Assembly (NCBI RefSeq): GCF_014649115.1
Contig: NZ_BMSK01000008.1
Span: 310,001-374,000, forward strand
Source of the DNA: Streptomyces eurythermus
Lineage (GTDB): Bacteria > Actinomycetota > Actinomycetes > Streptomycetales > Streptomycetaceae
Reading direction: 5' to 3'
Length of the DNA: 64,000 bases
Part shown: piece by piece, positions 15,846-23,804 of the stretch
Position numbering within the stretch: position 1 is the first letter of the stretch
Layout of the letters: the number at the start of each line of letters is the position of its first letter
The notes under the pieces: model-generated
What the model was told of the DNA's origin: nothing
What the model saw: the letters and a program-made list of their open reading frames with translations, nothing else
Databases searched by the model: none
Translations under genes and position numbers: made by a program

Positions 15846-16055
15846 CCCGTCCGCGCCGGCTTCCTGGCCGGCCTCGCCTGGGGACTGCCCCACCGGCGCG
15901 CGGCCGAACTCGGCTGTGCCTTCGCCGCCGTCGTCCTCGAATCGGTCGGCGCGCAGGAGTACAAGCTCGTACCGGGAAACCTGGCCGCCCGCATCGACCG
16001 GACCTACGGCCGGGCCGCCGTCGGACCGGAGCCCCTCCTGGCAGGCGTGGCATGA
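15846..16055 (+). pseudogene. PfkB-family sugar/adenosine kinase, C-terminal remnant
   Basis: About 65 codons in one frame encode VRAGFLAGLAWGLPHRRAAE and CAFAAVVLESVGAQEYKL, ending with a degenerate RTYG segment. This matches the end of actinobacterial PfkB/adenosine-kinase proteins (DAFRAGFLAGL.WGL...AAQ.GC..A..VLE.VGTQEY). The catalytic GVGDAF loop that should precede it reads SGPVRAGF, so the active-site aspartate is lost. No N-terminal part or ribosome site exists. It follows the MFS gene closely and is a decayed fragment. Confidence 0.7.
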
Positions 16056-16093
16056 CGCCCCGACCGGCGTCGAGTACGGCGCGGGCGACTGCG

Positions 16094-16173
16094 CCGGCCC
16101 GACCGCCGGGGGCCTGCCGTGAGCACCGGCCGGGTCGCGAAGTCGCCGTCGACACCGGCCCGACCGCCGGGGG
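16094..16173. repeat. 19-base direct repeat
   Basis: CCGGCCCGACCGCCGGGGG occurs at 16094-16112 and again at 16155-16173, 61 bases apart, in the degenerate stretch between the kinase remnant and the HxlR gene. It probably reflects a local duplication. Confidence 0.5.
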
Positions 16174-16239
16174 AGTGCCCCTTCGGCCCCGGCCCGCCGG
16201 TTGAGACGGCGCCCACCGGTCAGGCCGGCGCCCGCACGT

Positions 16240-16638
16240 TCAGACGGCGTCCGCCGTCCGCTCCTCCGCCGCGTCGTAGGCGGCGCGGGCCTGGGCGATG
16301 GCGGAACGGTGGCGCTCGGCCCAGTCCACCAGTCCGGTCAGCGAGGCGTACAACTCGCGGGCCATGGGCGTGAGGTCGTACTCCACCTTGGGCGGGACGG
16401 TCGGGTACACGGTGCGGACGAGGAGTCCGTCCCGTTCCAGCCGGCGCAGGTTGAGGGTGAGCATGCGCCGGCTGATGCCGTTGACGGCGCGCTCGATCTC
16501 GGTGAAGCGGATGGGGCCGTGGGCGGCGGCGATCAGGATGCCGATGCTCCACTTGCCGGCGACGTGGTCGAGCACCTCGGTGACCGGGCAGGCCTCGACC
16601 TGCATGGCCTCGGCAAGACGGGCCGAACTCCGTGACAT
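16240..16638 (-). CDS. HxlR-family winged-helix regulator
   Basis: A 132-residue protein from ATG 16638, preceded by GGAAGGAGG. It has the HxlR plan: an N-terminal cysteine (EACPVTEVLDHVAGKWS, Cys about 17), then the winged helix (RFTEIERAVNGISRRMLTLNLRRLERDGLLVRTVYPTVPPKVEYDLT), then a long C-terminal dimerisation helix. HxlR proteins sense aldehydes, quinones or redox state, sometimes via that cysteine. It is divergent from the DUF1996 gene at 16843, but the LacI-type operator there suggests that gene has its own control. Its target is not obvious. Confidence 0.9.
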   Translation of the reverse strand: MSRSSARLAEAMQVEACPVTEVLDHVAGKWSIGILIAAAHGPIRFTEIERAVNGISRRMLTLNLRRLERDGLLVRTVYPTVPPKVEYDLTPMARELYASLTGLVDWAERHRSAIAQARAAYDAAEERTADAV

Positions 16639-16743
16639 TGACGTGCCTCCTTCCACGGAGGGCCAACGTTACCGAAACCGGCCACCGCCCCACATCGTGC
16701 GTCCGGGGGAGGGTGCGGTCGTCGACGTGTTCGGTCGTCTCCC

Positions 16744-16798
16744 TTGACACCCTCCCGTCGCCGCCCCAACACTCCAGCGGTGGGAGAGCGCTCTCCCA
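16744..16798 (+). promoter_or_regulatory. Promoter with an 18-base LacI-type operator
   Basis: TGGGAGAGCGCTCTCCCA (16781-16798) is a perfect palindrome of the GAGCGCTC class bound by Streptomyces LacI-family regulators such as CebR. A TTGACA -35 box lies at 16744-16749, with a weak AACACT -10 at 16768-16773. The operator would then sit just downstream of the start site, a blocking position. The same core recurs before the lacI-type gene at 19778. Confidence 0.75.
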
Positions 16799-16842
16799 TC
16801 GCCTCCGTACGACCTCTCCTTCCCCGCTTCAAGGAGTCCCCC

Positions 16843-17916
16843 ATGTCACGGAGATCGCAGTTCCTCCCGGGTGCGCTGGTCACCGCCGCCGTGGCGCTGG
16901 CCTCGCTCGGCGTCACCACGGTCGCCGCGTCGCCCGCCCCGCACACCGCCGGCGGAACCGGTCACGGCGGCCACACCACGGCCGTATCGACGGCCGCCTC
17001 CCCCGAGGACCCCGACGGCGACGGCTACATCCCCGCCGTCCCGCCGGTCACCGGCGTCACCCCGTCCACCCAGAACCCGCCGCACCGCTACTTCCACGAG
17101 TTCCAGGCCAACTGCGCGGTCAGTCACACCAAGTCGGACGATCCGATCGCCTACCCGCAGCGGCCGGGCGCGTCCCACGACCACACGTTCATGGGCAACA
17201 CCACCACCGACGCGTACAGTACGACCGCCTCGCTGAGCGCGGGCACCACCACCTGCAAGGCCCCCGGGGACCTGTCCGGCTACTGGATGCCCACCCTGTA
17301 CGACGGGGACCGGCCCGTCCTGCCCGTCGGCCCGCAGACCATCTACTACAAGGCGGGCGTCACCGACTACACGAGCGTGCGGCCCTTCCCCAAGGGCCTC
17401 AGGTTCGTCGTCGGCGACCCGACGCAGAGCGCCGACGCCTTCCGTCACCACCCCGGATTCGTCGAGGGCTGGGAGTGCGGCGACAGCTACTTCAACACCG
17501 AGTTCCCGGCCACCTGCCCGAACCGCGCCGACGTCCAGCTCAACATCCGCTTCCAGGCGCCCAGTTGCTGGGACGGCAGATACCTGGACACCCCCGACCA
17601 CCGCGGCCACATGGCCTACCCCGTGGTCAGACCCGGCACCAACGACAACGTCTGCCCCGCCGATCACCCGGTGGCCCTGCCGATGATCGAGTTCAAGATG
17701 GCGTTCCCCGTCAACGGCGACCTGTCCCGGGTACGGCTGTCCAGCGGCACCGGCCACAGCTTCCACTACGACTTCTTCAACGCCTGGGACGAGCGCACGC
17801 TGAAGGCGCTGGTGGACCACTGCGTGGTCGGCGGACTCCAGTGCGACGCCCGTGGTTACGACCAGACCCACCCCGAGGTCGGCGCCGCCCTGAACGCCGA
17901 CTACCGCCTGCCCTGA
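16843..17916 (+). CDS. Secreted DUF1996-domain protein
   Basis: A 357-residue exported protein. ATG 16843 has AAGGAGTCCCCC upstream and opens a signal peptide (MSRRSQFLPGALVTAAVALA). After a His/Gly/Thr-rich spacer, the DUF1996 domain runs from about 75 to 350. It contains the conserved motifs NCAVSHTKSDDPIAYP, GASHDHTFMGNTTTDA, SGYWMPTLYDG, CWDGRYLDTPDHRGHMAYP and FKMAFPVNGD. The repeated His and Asp residues suggest a metal or carbohydrate site, but no activity is established for the family. It is followed 78 bases later by a glycoside hydrolase and is probably co-transcribed under the LacI-type operator. Confidence 0.88.
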   Translation: MSRRSQFLPGALVTAAVALASLGVTTVAASPAPHTAGGTGHGGHTTAVSTAASPEDPDGDGYIPAVPPVTGVTPSTQNPPHRYFHEFQANCAVSHTKSDDPIAYPQRPGASHDHTFMGNTTTDAYSTTASLSAGTTTCKAPGDLSGYWMPTLYDGDRPVLPVGPQTIYYKAGVTDYTSVRPFPKGLRFVVGDPTQSADAFRHHPGFVEGWECGDSYFNTEFPATCPNRADVQLNIRFQAPSCWDGRYLDTPDHRGHMAYPVVRPGTNDNVCPADHPVALPMIEFKMAFPVNGDLSRVRLSSGTGHSFHYDFFNAWDERTLKALVDHCVVGGLQCDARGYDQTHPEVGAALNADYRLP

Positions 17917-17994
17917 CGCACTCCAAAACCAGCGCGCACCCCCACCGCACACCACCACCACGCCCGCCGACACCCCCGGAGACGCGACCCCGCC

Positions 17995-19743
17995 ATGAGA
18001 CCACCACCCTGCACCCGCCGCCTCGTCGCGCCCCTCACCGCGGGAGCGCTGGCCGTCTGCGCCCTCACCGCCCTGCCGGCCGCCCAGGCACACGCGGCCG
18101 GCAGCGTCGTCAAGGTCACCGGCGGCCAGGGCGCCTGGCAGCTCACCGTGGACGGACAGCCGTACCGGATCAAGGGCCTCACCTGGGGCCCGTCCCCGGC
18201 CGACGCCGACCGGTACCTGGCCGACCTGAGGTCCATGGGCGTCAACACCGTCCGCACCTGGGGCACCGACGCCACGAGCGAGCCGCTGTTCGACTCCGCC
18301 GCCGCGCACGGCATCAAGGTCATCGCCGGCTTCTGGCTCCAGCCCGGCGGCGGACCCGGCAGCGGCGGCTGCGTCGACTACGTGGCCGACACCGCCTACA
18401 AGAACCGCATGCTCGACGAGTTCCCCACGTGGGTACGCACCTACAAGGACAACCCCGGCGTACTGATGTGGGACGTCGGCAACGAATCGGTCCTCGGTCT
18501 GCAGAACTGCTACAGCGGAACCGAACTGGAACGCCAGCGCGACGCCTACACCACCTTCGTCAACGACGTCACCAAGAAGATCCACGCCATCGACCCGGAC
18601 CACCCGGTCACCTCCACCGACGCCTGGGCCGGCGCCTGGCCCTACCTCAAGAAGAACGCCCCCGACCTCGACCTGTACGCCGTCAATGCCTACAACGCCG
18701 TCTGCGGTCTGAAGTCCGCCTGGGAGCAGGGCGGTTACACCAAGCCCTACATCGTCACCGAGACCGGCCCGGCCGGCGAGTGGGAGGTGCCCGACGACGC
18801 CAACGGAGTGCCGCTCGAACCCTCGGACCGGGCCAAGGCCGACGGATACACCCGCGCCTGGGGCTGCGTCACCGGGCACCAGGGCGTCGCGCTCGGCGCC
18901 ACGATGTTCCACTACGGCACCGAGTACGACTTCGGCGGCATCTGGTTCAACCTGCTGCCCGCGGGCGAAAAACGGCTCTCGTACTACGCGGTCAAACGCG
19001 CCTACGGCGGGGACACCACACACGACAACACCCCGCCCGTGATCACGGACCTGACCGTCGAGGGCGACGCGGGCGCGGTCCCGGCCGGCCGCGACCTCAC
19101 CCTGTCCGTCCGCGCCGCCGATCCCGACGGCGACCCGGTCGGCTACGAGGTCCTGGACAGCAGCGCGTACATCGACCAGAACCGGAACCTCACCTCGCTG
19201 CCCTTCACCGACCTCGGCGGCGGCCGGCTGAAGGTGACCGCGCCCGACCGGCCCGGCGTGTGGAAGGTCTATGTGAAGGCCAAGGACGGCCACGGCAACG
19301 TCGGCGTCGAGACCCGGTCCGTCCGGGTCGTCCCGCCCCCGGTGAACGGCACCGACCTCGCCCTCGGCAAGCCCGCCACGGCCTCCTCCTTCCAGCCGGG
19401 CTACGGCGACTGCCCCTGCCCCGCCGCCAACGCCGTGGACGGCGACCCGGGCACCCGCTGGGCGAGCGACTGGAGCGACCCCCAGTGGATCCGGGTCGAC
19501 CTCGGCACCCGCACCGCCTTCCGCCATGTCCAGCTGCTGTGGGAGGCCTCCTACGCCAAGGCGTACACCGTGCAGACCTCGGACGACGGCCAGACCTGGC
19601 GGACCGTGCGGACCGTGACGGACGGGAACGGCGGCGTCGACGACCTCGACGTGAGCGGCACCGGCCGGTACGTCCGCGTCAGCGGCACCACCCGCGGCAC
19701 GGGCTGGGGCTACTCGCTGTACGAGTTCGGCGTCTACGGCTGA
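17995..19743 (+). CDS. Secreted glycoside hydrolase (TIM-barrel) with Ig-like and discoidin/CBM32-type domains
   Basis: A 582-residue exported enzyme. The signal peptide ends near AHAAG (residue 36). The (beta/alpha)8 domain (about 38-345) carries clan-A style acids: Glu164 in WDVGNES as acid/base and Glu256 in IVTETGPAG as nucleophile. The opening GQPYRIKGLTWGPSPADADR and MGVNTVRTWGTD resembles GH2-C/GH5/GH72-like barrels, so the family and substrate are unsettled. An Ig-like domain follows (about 350-450), then an F5/8 type C discoidin domain (about 455-582) with WIRVDLGTRTAF. It likely acts on a beta-glucan or related wall polysaccharide. It is in the LacI-controlled island. Confidence 0.85.
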   Translation: MRPPPCTRRLVAPLTAGALAVCALTALPAAQAHAAGSVVKVTGGQGAWQLTVDGQPYRIKGLTWGPSPADADRYLADLRSMGVNTVRTWGTDATSEPLFDSAAAHGIKVIAGFWLQPGGGPGSGGCVDYVADTAYKNRMLDEFPTWVRTYKDNPGVLMWDVGNESVLGLQNCYSGTELERQRDAYTTFVNDVTKKIHAIDPDHPVTSTDAWAGAWPYLKKNAPDLDLYAVNAYNAVCGLKSAWEQGGYTKPYIVTETGPAGEWEVPDDANGVPLEPSDRAKADGYTRAWGCVTGHQGVALGATMFHYGTEYDFGGIWFNLLPAGEKRLSYYAVKRAYGGDTTHDNTPPVITDLTVEGDAGAVPAGRDLTLSVRAADPDGDPVGYEVLDSSAYIDQNRNLTSLPFTDLGGGRLKVTAPDRPGVWKVYVKAKDGHGNVGVETRSVRVVPPPVNGTDLALGKPATASSFQPGYGDCPCPAANAVDGDPGTRWASDWSDPQWIRVDLGTRTAFRHVQLLWEASYAKAYTVQTSDDGQTWRTVRTVTDGNGGVDDLDVSGTGRYVRVSGTTRGTGWGYSLYEFGVYG

Positions 19744-19777
19744 CCGCCACCCGGCGCGCGTCGGCCGACCGGGACCC

Positions 19778-19819
19778 GGGAGAGCGCTCTACCGGCACCG
19801 CCCGACAGGCCGTTAGGGT
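19778..19819 (+). promoter_or_regulatory. LacI-type operator and leaderless promoter of the lacI-type gene
   Basis: GGGAGAGCGCTCTACC (19778-19793) matches the 16781 operator except for one arm base. A TAGGGT -10 box (19814-19819) lies 7 bases before the ATG at 19827, so translation probably starts at the mRNA end. The arrangement indicates autoregulation. Confidence 0.65.
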
Positions 19820-19826
19820 GCGGGAC

Positions 19827-20867
19827 ATGAGCAGACAGGCCCCGACCCTGGAGGACGTCGCCCGGGAGGCCGGCGTCTCCCGGGCCACCGTCTCCCGGGT
19901 CGTCAACGGCGTACGCAACGTGGACCCGGCGATCCAGGAGCTGGTCCGACAGGCCATCCGGCGCACCGGGTACGCACCCAACCGGGCCGCCCGCTCCCTG
20001 GTCACCCGGCGGGCCGAGGCCGTCGCGCTGGTGGTCTCCGGCGCCGGGGACACCTCCGAGGAGGCCCAAGCCGCCTTCGCCGCCCGCGTGTTCGCCGACC
20101 CGTTCTTCGGACGGGTGGTCGCGGGCATCGTCGGCTACCTCCGCCCCCGCTCGGTCCACCCGGTCCTGATGTTCGCCGAGTCCGCCGCCGCCCGCGAGGA
20201 AGTGCTCACCTACCTCAGACAGGGCCGGGCCGACGGCGCTCTGGTGGTCTCCAGCCACGCCGACGACCCGCTGCCCGCGCTCCTCGCCGACGCGGCGCTG
20301 CCCGCCGTCCTGTTCGCCCGTCCCGCCCGTCCCGTCCCGCTCAGCCATGTCGATCTGGCCCACCGGGACGGCGGCCGGCTCGCCGCCGAACACCTGCTCG
20401 CCCGGGGCTGCCGCCGGCCGGCCACCATCTCCGGTCCCCTCACGGTCCCCGCCGGGCAGGAGCGGCTGGCCGGCTTCCGGGACGCCCTCGCCCGGCGGGG
20501 CCACACCCGCGTCCCCGTCGCCGAGGGCGGCTTCACCTACGACAGCGGGCTCGCGGCCATGGCCGGTCTCCTCGCCGAACACCCGGACGTGGACGGGGTG
20601 TTCGCGGCCAACGACCTCATGGCCCGCGGCGCCTGCCAGGCGCTGCGGGAACACGGCCGGCGGGTGCCGGAGGACGTCGCGGTCGTCGGCTTCGACGACT
20701 CCACGGCCGCCGTCGACCGGCACCCCCGTCTGACCACCGTGCGCCAGCCAGTGGAGGACATGGCCGCCGAGATGGCCCGCCTGCTGGACGAACACATCCA
20801 CGGCACCCGCACCGAGCCCACGTCGGTCCTGTTCGACCCGGAGCTGGTCGTACGGGAATCCGCCTGA
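19827..20867 (+). CDS. LacI-family transcriptional regulator of the DUF1996/glycoside hydrolase island
   Basis: A 346-residue repressor. ATG 19827 opens MSRQAPTLEDVAREAGVSRATVSRVVNG, a textbook LacI headpiece, with the minor-groove hinge helix RAARSLVTRRA at about 55. The periplasmic-binding-type sensor fills about 65-340, including the FDDSTAA motif near the C-terminus. The headpiece residues AT-SRVVNG suit GAGCGCTC-type operators, and two such sites lie in this locus (16781, 19778). It therefore probably represses itself and the upstream hydrolase genes until a sugar from their substrate binds. Confidence 0.92.
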   Translation: MSRQAPTLEDVAREAGVSRATVSRVVNGVRNVDPAIQELVRQAIRRTGYAPNRAARSLVTRRAEAVALVVSGAGDTSEEAQAAFAARVFADPFFGRVVAGIVGYLRPRSVHPVLMFAESAAAREEVLTYLRQGRADGALVVSSHADDPLPALLADAALPAVLFARPARPVPLSHVDLAHRDGGRLAAEHLLARGCRRPATISGPLTVPAGQERLAGFRDALARRGHTRVPVAEGGFTYDSGLAAMAGLLAEHPDVDGVFAANDLMARGACQALREHGRRVPEDVAVVGFDDSTAAVDRHPRLTTVRQPVEDMAAEMARLLDEHIHGTRTEPTSVLFDPELVVRESA

Positions 20868-20910
20868 CACCACCCGCCGGCGCGCGGCCCCGCACCGGGA
20901 GCCGGCCGGG

Positions 20911-21654
20911 TCACGCGTGGGTCGCCAGGACCATGTACGGCGCGGTCCGGATCTCCGCCGGGACCGCCGACGCACCCGGGCCGGCGGCGGGGAGCGTGGG
21001 CAGCTCGACGGCGGGGGAGGGGAAGCCGGCCTCGGCCAGGAAGCGCCGGTACCGGTCGAGGGAGCGGTAGTACGTGGTGCTCGTCATCATCGTGCCGTCG
21101 CGCAGCCTCAGCAGCGTGGGCACGGTGTCGCCGTCGCCGTAGACCGCCCCCGGCTCCCCGTGGCGCAGCGTGGAGAAGGCCACGCCGGTCGCCGCCGGGT
21201 TGAGGTCGGCCAGCAGATACGGCGCACCGGGGCGCAGCACCCGGCGGATCTCGGCGGTGAGGGCAGCCAGCCGTTCGTCGTCCGGGTCGGTGCAGTACAC
21301 CAGGCAGCACACGGCGGCGTCGACGCTGTCGTCGGCGAGCCAGTCCAGGGCGCGGCCGTCGAACAACCGGTAGGAGACACGGGGGTGGGGGCGGTCCGCG
21401 CGGGCGATGCCGAGCATGCCGGCCGAGGGATCGACACCCTGGACCTCCCACTCCCCGGCGCTCGCGAGCCGCGCCGCGACCGCGCCGGTGCCGCATCCGA
21501 TGTCCAGGGCCAGCCGGCCGGGCCCGGCCCGCCCCGCGAGCCGGCGCAGCACGGCGGGGAAGATCAGCCGTTCGGCGAGCCGCATGTCGCGGTCCCGGTA
21601 GGCCTCGGCAACCGTGGTGGTGTCCCAGCCAAGCGGCTCTTCGTCTGCGGTCAA
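20911..21654 (-). CDS. SAM-dependent methyltransferase (class I)
   Basis: A cytosolic Rossmann-fold enzyme of about 247 residues. The start is put at TTG 21654, because GGAGG lies 8 bases upstream and coding-like sequence (TADEEPLGWDTTTVAEAYRDRD) begins there; the longer frame upstream lacks similarity. The SAM motif I is LALDIGCGTGAVA, motif II VQGVDPSAGML, and motif IV DAAVCCLVYC. The C-terminal part (TYYRSLDRYRRFLAEAGF) resembles methyltransferases acting on small molecules. No partner genes indicate the substrate. It is convergent with the LacI-type gene. Confidence 0.85.
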   Translation of the reverse strand: MTADEEPLGWDTTTVAEAYRDRDMRLAERLIFPAVLRRLAGRAGPGRLALDIGCGTGAVAARLASAGEWEVQGVDPSAGMLGIARADRPHPRVSYRLFDGRALDWLADDSVDAAVCCLVYCTDPDDERLAALTAEIRRVLRPGAPYLLADLNPAATGVAFSTLRHGEPGAVYGDGDTVPTLLRLRDGTMMTSTTYYRSLDRYRRFLAEAGFPSPAVELPTLPAAGPGASAVPAEIRTAPYMVLATHA

Positions 21655-21925
21655 GGGCGGTGCCTCCTGCACTGGAACGGGCCCGGACGGGGAAGCGGCA
21701 CGGTCGGTGGCAGCCTGGCACACGACGCCGCCACCGGGCCGCACGGTGGCGTGAATTCCCCCGACAGCGCGTCCGGCGGGCGGTTGTTGACGGGGTCCGC
21801 GACTCGTGCCGTACACCGGCCGATGAGTTTTCGCGTGCTCCACAGTCAAAGATCACGAACTGTTCGGCGCGGCTGTCATCATGATCATCCGCGACAACCG
21901 ATGACGAGATACCGAGGAACCCCAG

Positions 21926-22498
21926 ATGCGCACCCTGATCAGCACGGCCTTCGTTTCGCTCGACGGTGTGGTGGAGGCCCCGGGCGGCGAGCCCGGTTAC
22001 CGGAACTCCGGATGGACCTTCAAGGACGTCGAGTTCCTGCCCGAGGCATTCGAGATCAAGGGCCGGGAGCAGCAGGAGGCCGGCGCGATGCTGCTGGGCC
22101 GGGTCAGCTACCAGGCGTTCAGCCCGGTGTGGCCCGCCATGGCGGAGTTCGCCGAGTACAAGGAGATGCCGAAGCACGTCGTGTCCACCACCCTCACCGA
22201 GGCCGACCTGGTGTCGGACTGGGGCGACACGACGATCCTGCGCTCCCTCGACGAGGTCGCCGCGCTCAAGGCCACCGAGGGCGGCCCGATCATCGTCCAC
22301 GGCAGTGCCGCCCTGAACCGGAGCCTCTCCGACGCCGGCCTCATCGACCGCTACCACCTGCTCGTCTTCCCGCTCCTGCTCGGCGCCGGCAAGCGGCTGT
22401 TCAGCGCCACGGACAAGGACGCCCAGAAGCTGAAGCTGGTCGAGCACGAGACCTACGCCAACGGCATCCAGAAGAACGTCTTCGACGTCGTACGCTGA
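21926..22498 (+). CDS. Dihydrofolate reductase-like protein (RibD C-terminal family)
   Basis: A 190-residue NADPH-dependent reductase-fold protein, starting at ATG 21926 after GAGGAA. It opens MRTLISTAFVSLDGVVEAPGGEP, has the nucleotide-binding MLLGRVSYQAFSPVWP segment, and ends with the family strand DRYHLLVFPLLLGAGKRLF. Actinobacteria have many stand-alone paralogues of this kind, named dihydrofolate reductase family proteins, with unproven substrates. It is divergent from the methyltransferase and has no operon partner. It is not the essential folA. Confidence 0.9.
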   Translation: MRTLISTAFVSLDGVVEAPGGEPGYRNSGWTFKDVEFLPEAFEIKGREQQEAGAMLLGRVSYQAFSPVWPAMAEFAEYKEMPKHVVSTTLTEADLVSDWGDTTILRSLDEVAALKATEGGPIIVHGSAALNRSLSDAGLIDRYHLLVFPLLLGAGKRLFSATDKDAQKLKLVEHETYANGIQKNVFDVVR

Positions 22499-22661
22499 CC
22501 CGCACCCTACGAGTACCGGCCCCGGCGGAGCCCACCCGGGCGCCGCCCGCCGCATCACCCGGACAGCGCAGCGCCCGCCGCAACACGCCGACAGTGTGAT
22601 TTCCGGCAGGGCGCAGCTGCGCCACCGGCCTCCGGCACACTCCCGTGTGGATGCTCGGCGT

Positions 22662-23618
22662 ATGTCTCATCACCTCAGCGGCCCCGACCTCCGCTCACCC
22701 ATGGACGACGCCCGGCTCGACCTGACCGACCTGTTCGCCTTCACCGCGCCCGGTGACCGGACCGTGCTGATCATGAACGTGAACCCGGTCGCACCGACCG
22801 GTGGCCAGGCCTTCCACCCGGACGCGGTCTACCGCATCGATGTGGACACCGACGGAGATCACCGGGCCGACGTGGCGTTCAGCTTCGTGTTCTCCCCGTC
22901 GGAGGACGGACGGCAGACCGTCACCGTCCACCGGGCGGAGGGCGACCAGGCGCGCGAGCACGAGGCCGCCGGGCGGACGCTCTTCACCGACGTGCCCGTG
23001 AGCCTCGGTACCGAGGCCCAGGTGGCCGAGTCCGGGCCGTACACCTTCTTCGCCGGGTTCCGCAGCGACCCGTTCTTCGCCGACCTGGACGGCATCGTCA
23101 AGAAGTTCCAATGGACCGGCGTGGACTGGGGCGCCGACAAGAACGTCTTCGGCATCGTGCTGGAGATGCCGCACGCGGAACTGGGCACGGACCCCGTGAT
23201 CGGGGTGTGGGCGCGGGTGAGCGTGCGCCGGGACGGACGGCTGAAGTCCGTCGACCGCGGCGCCCACCCCTCCCTGACCGCCTACTTCAACGCCGACGAC
23301 GTCAAGGACGCCTACAACGCGGGCGAGCCCGCCGACGACTGGGACACCTACCGCGCACCCTGGGTGGCGGTGCTCCAGCACTTCGGCGGCTACGACGAGC
23401 AGTCGGCCGAGCAGGCCCTGCGCACGGTACTGCCGGACATCCTGCGTCTGGACCGCGGCAAGCCCACCGCCTACCCCAACGGCCGTACCCTCACCGACGA
23501 CGTCACCTCCGCCCGGCTGGCCATGCTCACGGCGGGCAAGGTCACCACCGACCACATCGGTCCCCACACCGATCTGCTCCCCGCTTTCCCCTACCTCGGC
23601 GTCCCCCACACCGGCTGA
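22662..23618 (+). CDS. DUF4331-domain protein
   Basis: A 318-residue protein beginning MSHHLSGPDLRSPMDDARLD at ATG 22662, as DUF4331 proteins do; the ribosome site is weak. The domain extends along the full length with TDLFAFTAPGDRTVLIMNVNP, YRIDVDTDGDHRADVAFSF, FAGFRSDPFFADLDG and GVWARVSVRRDG. The function of the family is not established; Asp-rich turns (DVDTDGDHRAD) look calcium-binding. No signal peptide is evident. A downstream membrane protein follows after 186 bases, in its own unit. Confidence 0.85.
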   Translation: MSHHLSGPDLRSPMDDARLDLTDLFAFTAPGDRTVLIMNVNPVAPTGGQAFHPDAVYRIDVDTDGDHRADVAFSFVFSPSEDGRQTVTVHRAEGDQAREHEAAGRTLFTDVPVSLGTEAQVAESGPYTFFAGFRSDPFFADLDGIVKKFQWTGVDWGADKNVFGIVLEMPHAELGTDPVIGVWARVSVRRDGRLKSVDRGAHPSLTAYFNADDVKDAYNAGEPADDWDTYRAPWVAVLQHFGGYDEQSAEQALRTVLPDILRLDRGKPTAYPNGRTLTDDVTSARLAMLTAGKVTTDHIGPHTDLLPAFPYLGVPHTG

Positions 23619-23804
23619 CGCACCGAGGTCCGGCTCCGTCCTGGGGTGCCTCCGGCGTACCACTCGCGGGTGCATACGGGCAAAAGTGTCGATACCGTCG
23701 GATTCACGGACCAGCAGGCCCCAGAGGCCGCCTGGCGGTCGGCCATGGCCCGTTCGACGCGTGGACGGCCCGGCCCGGCTGCCGGGCCAGTCAGGGAGAC
23801 AGGC

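Noticed and set aside
16846..19527. Long minus-strand frame of 893 codons
   Set aside because: It is the Val/Gly-rich antisense shadow of the DUF1996 and hydrolase genes, caused by high GC.
21926..22498. Essential dihydrofolate reductase (folA)
   Set aside because: The sequence belongs to the RibD C-terminal-like paralogue group, not FolA.
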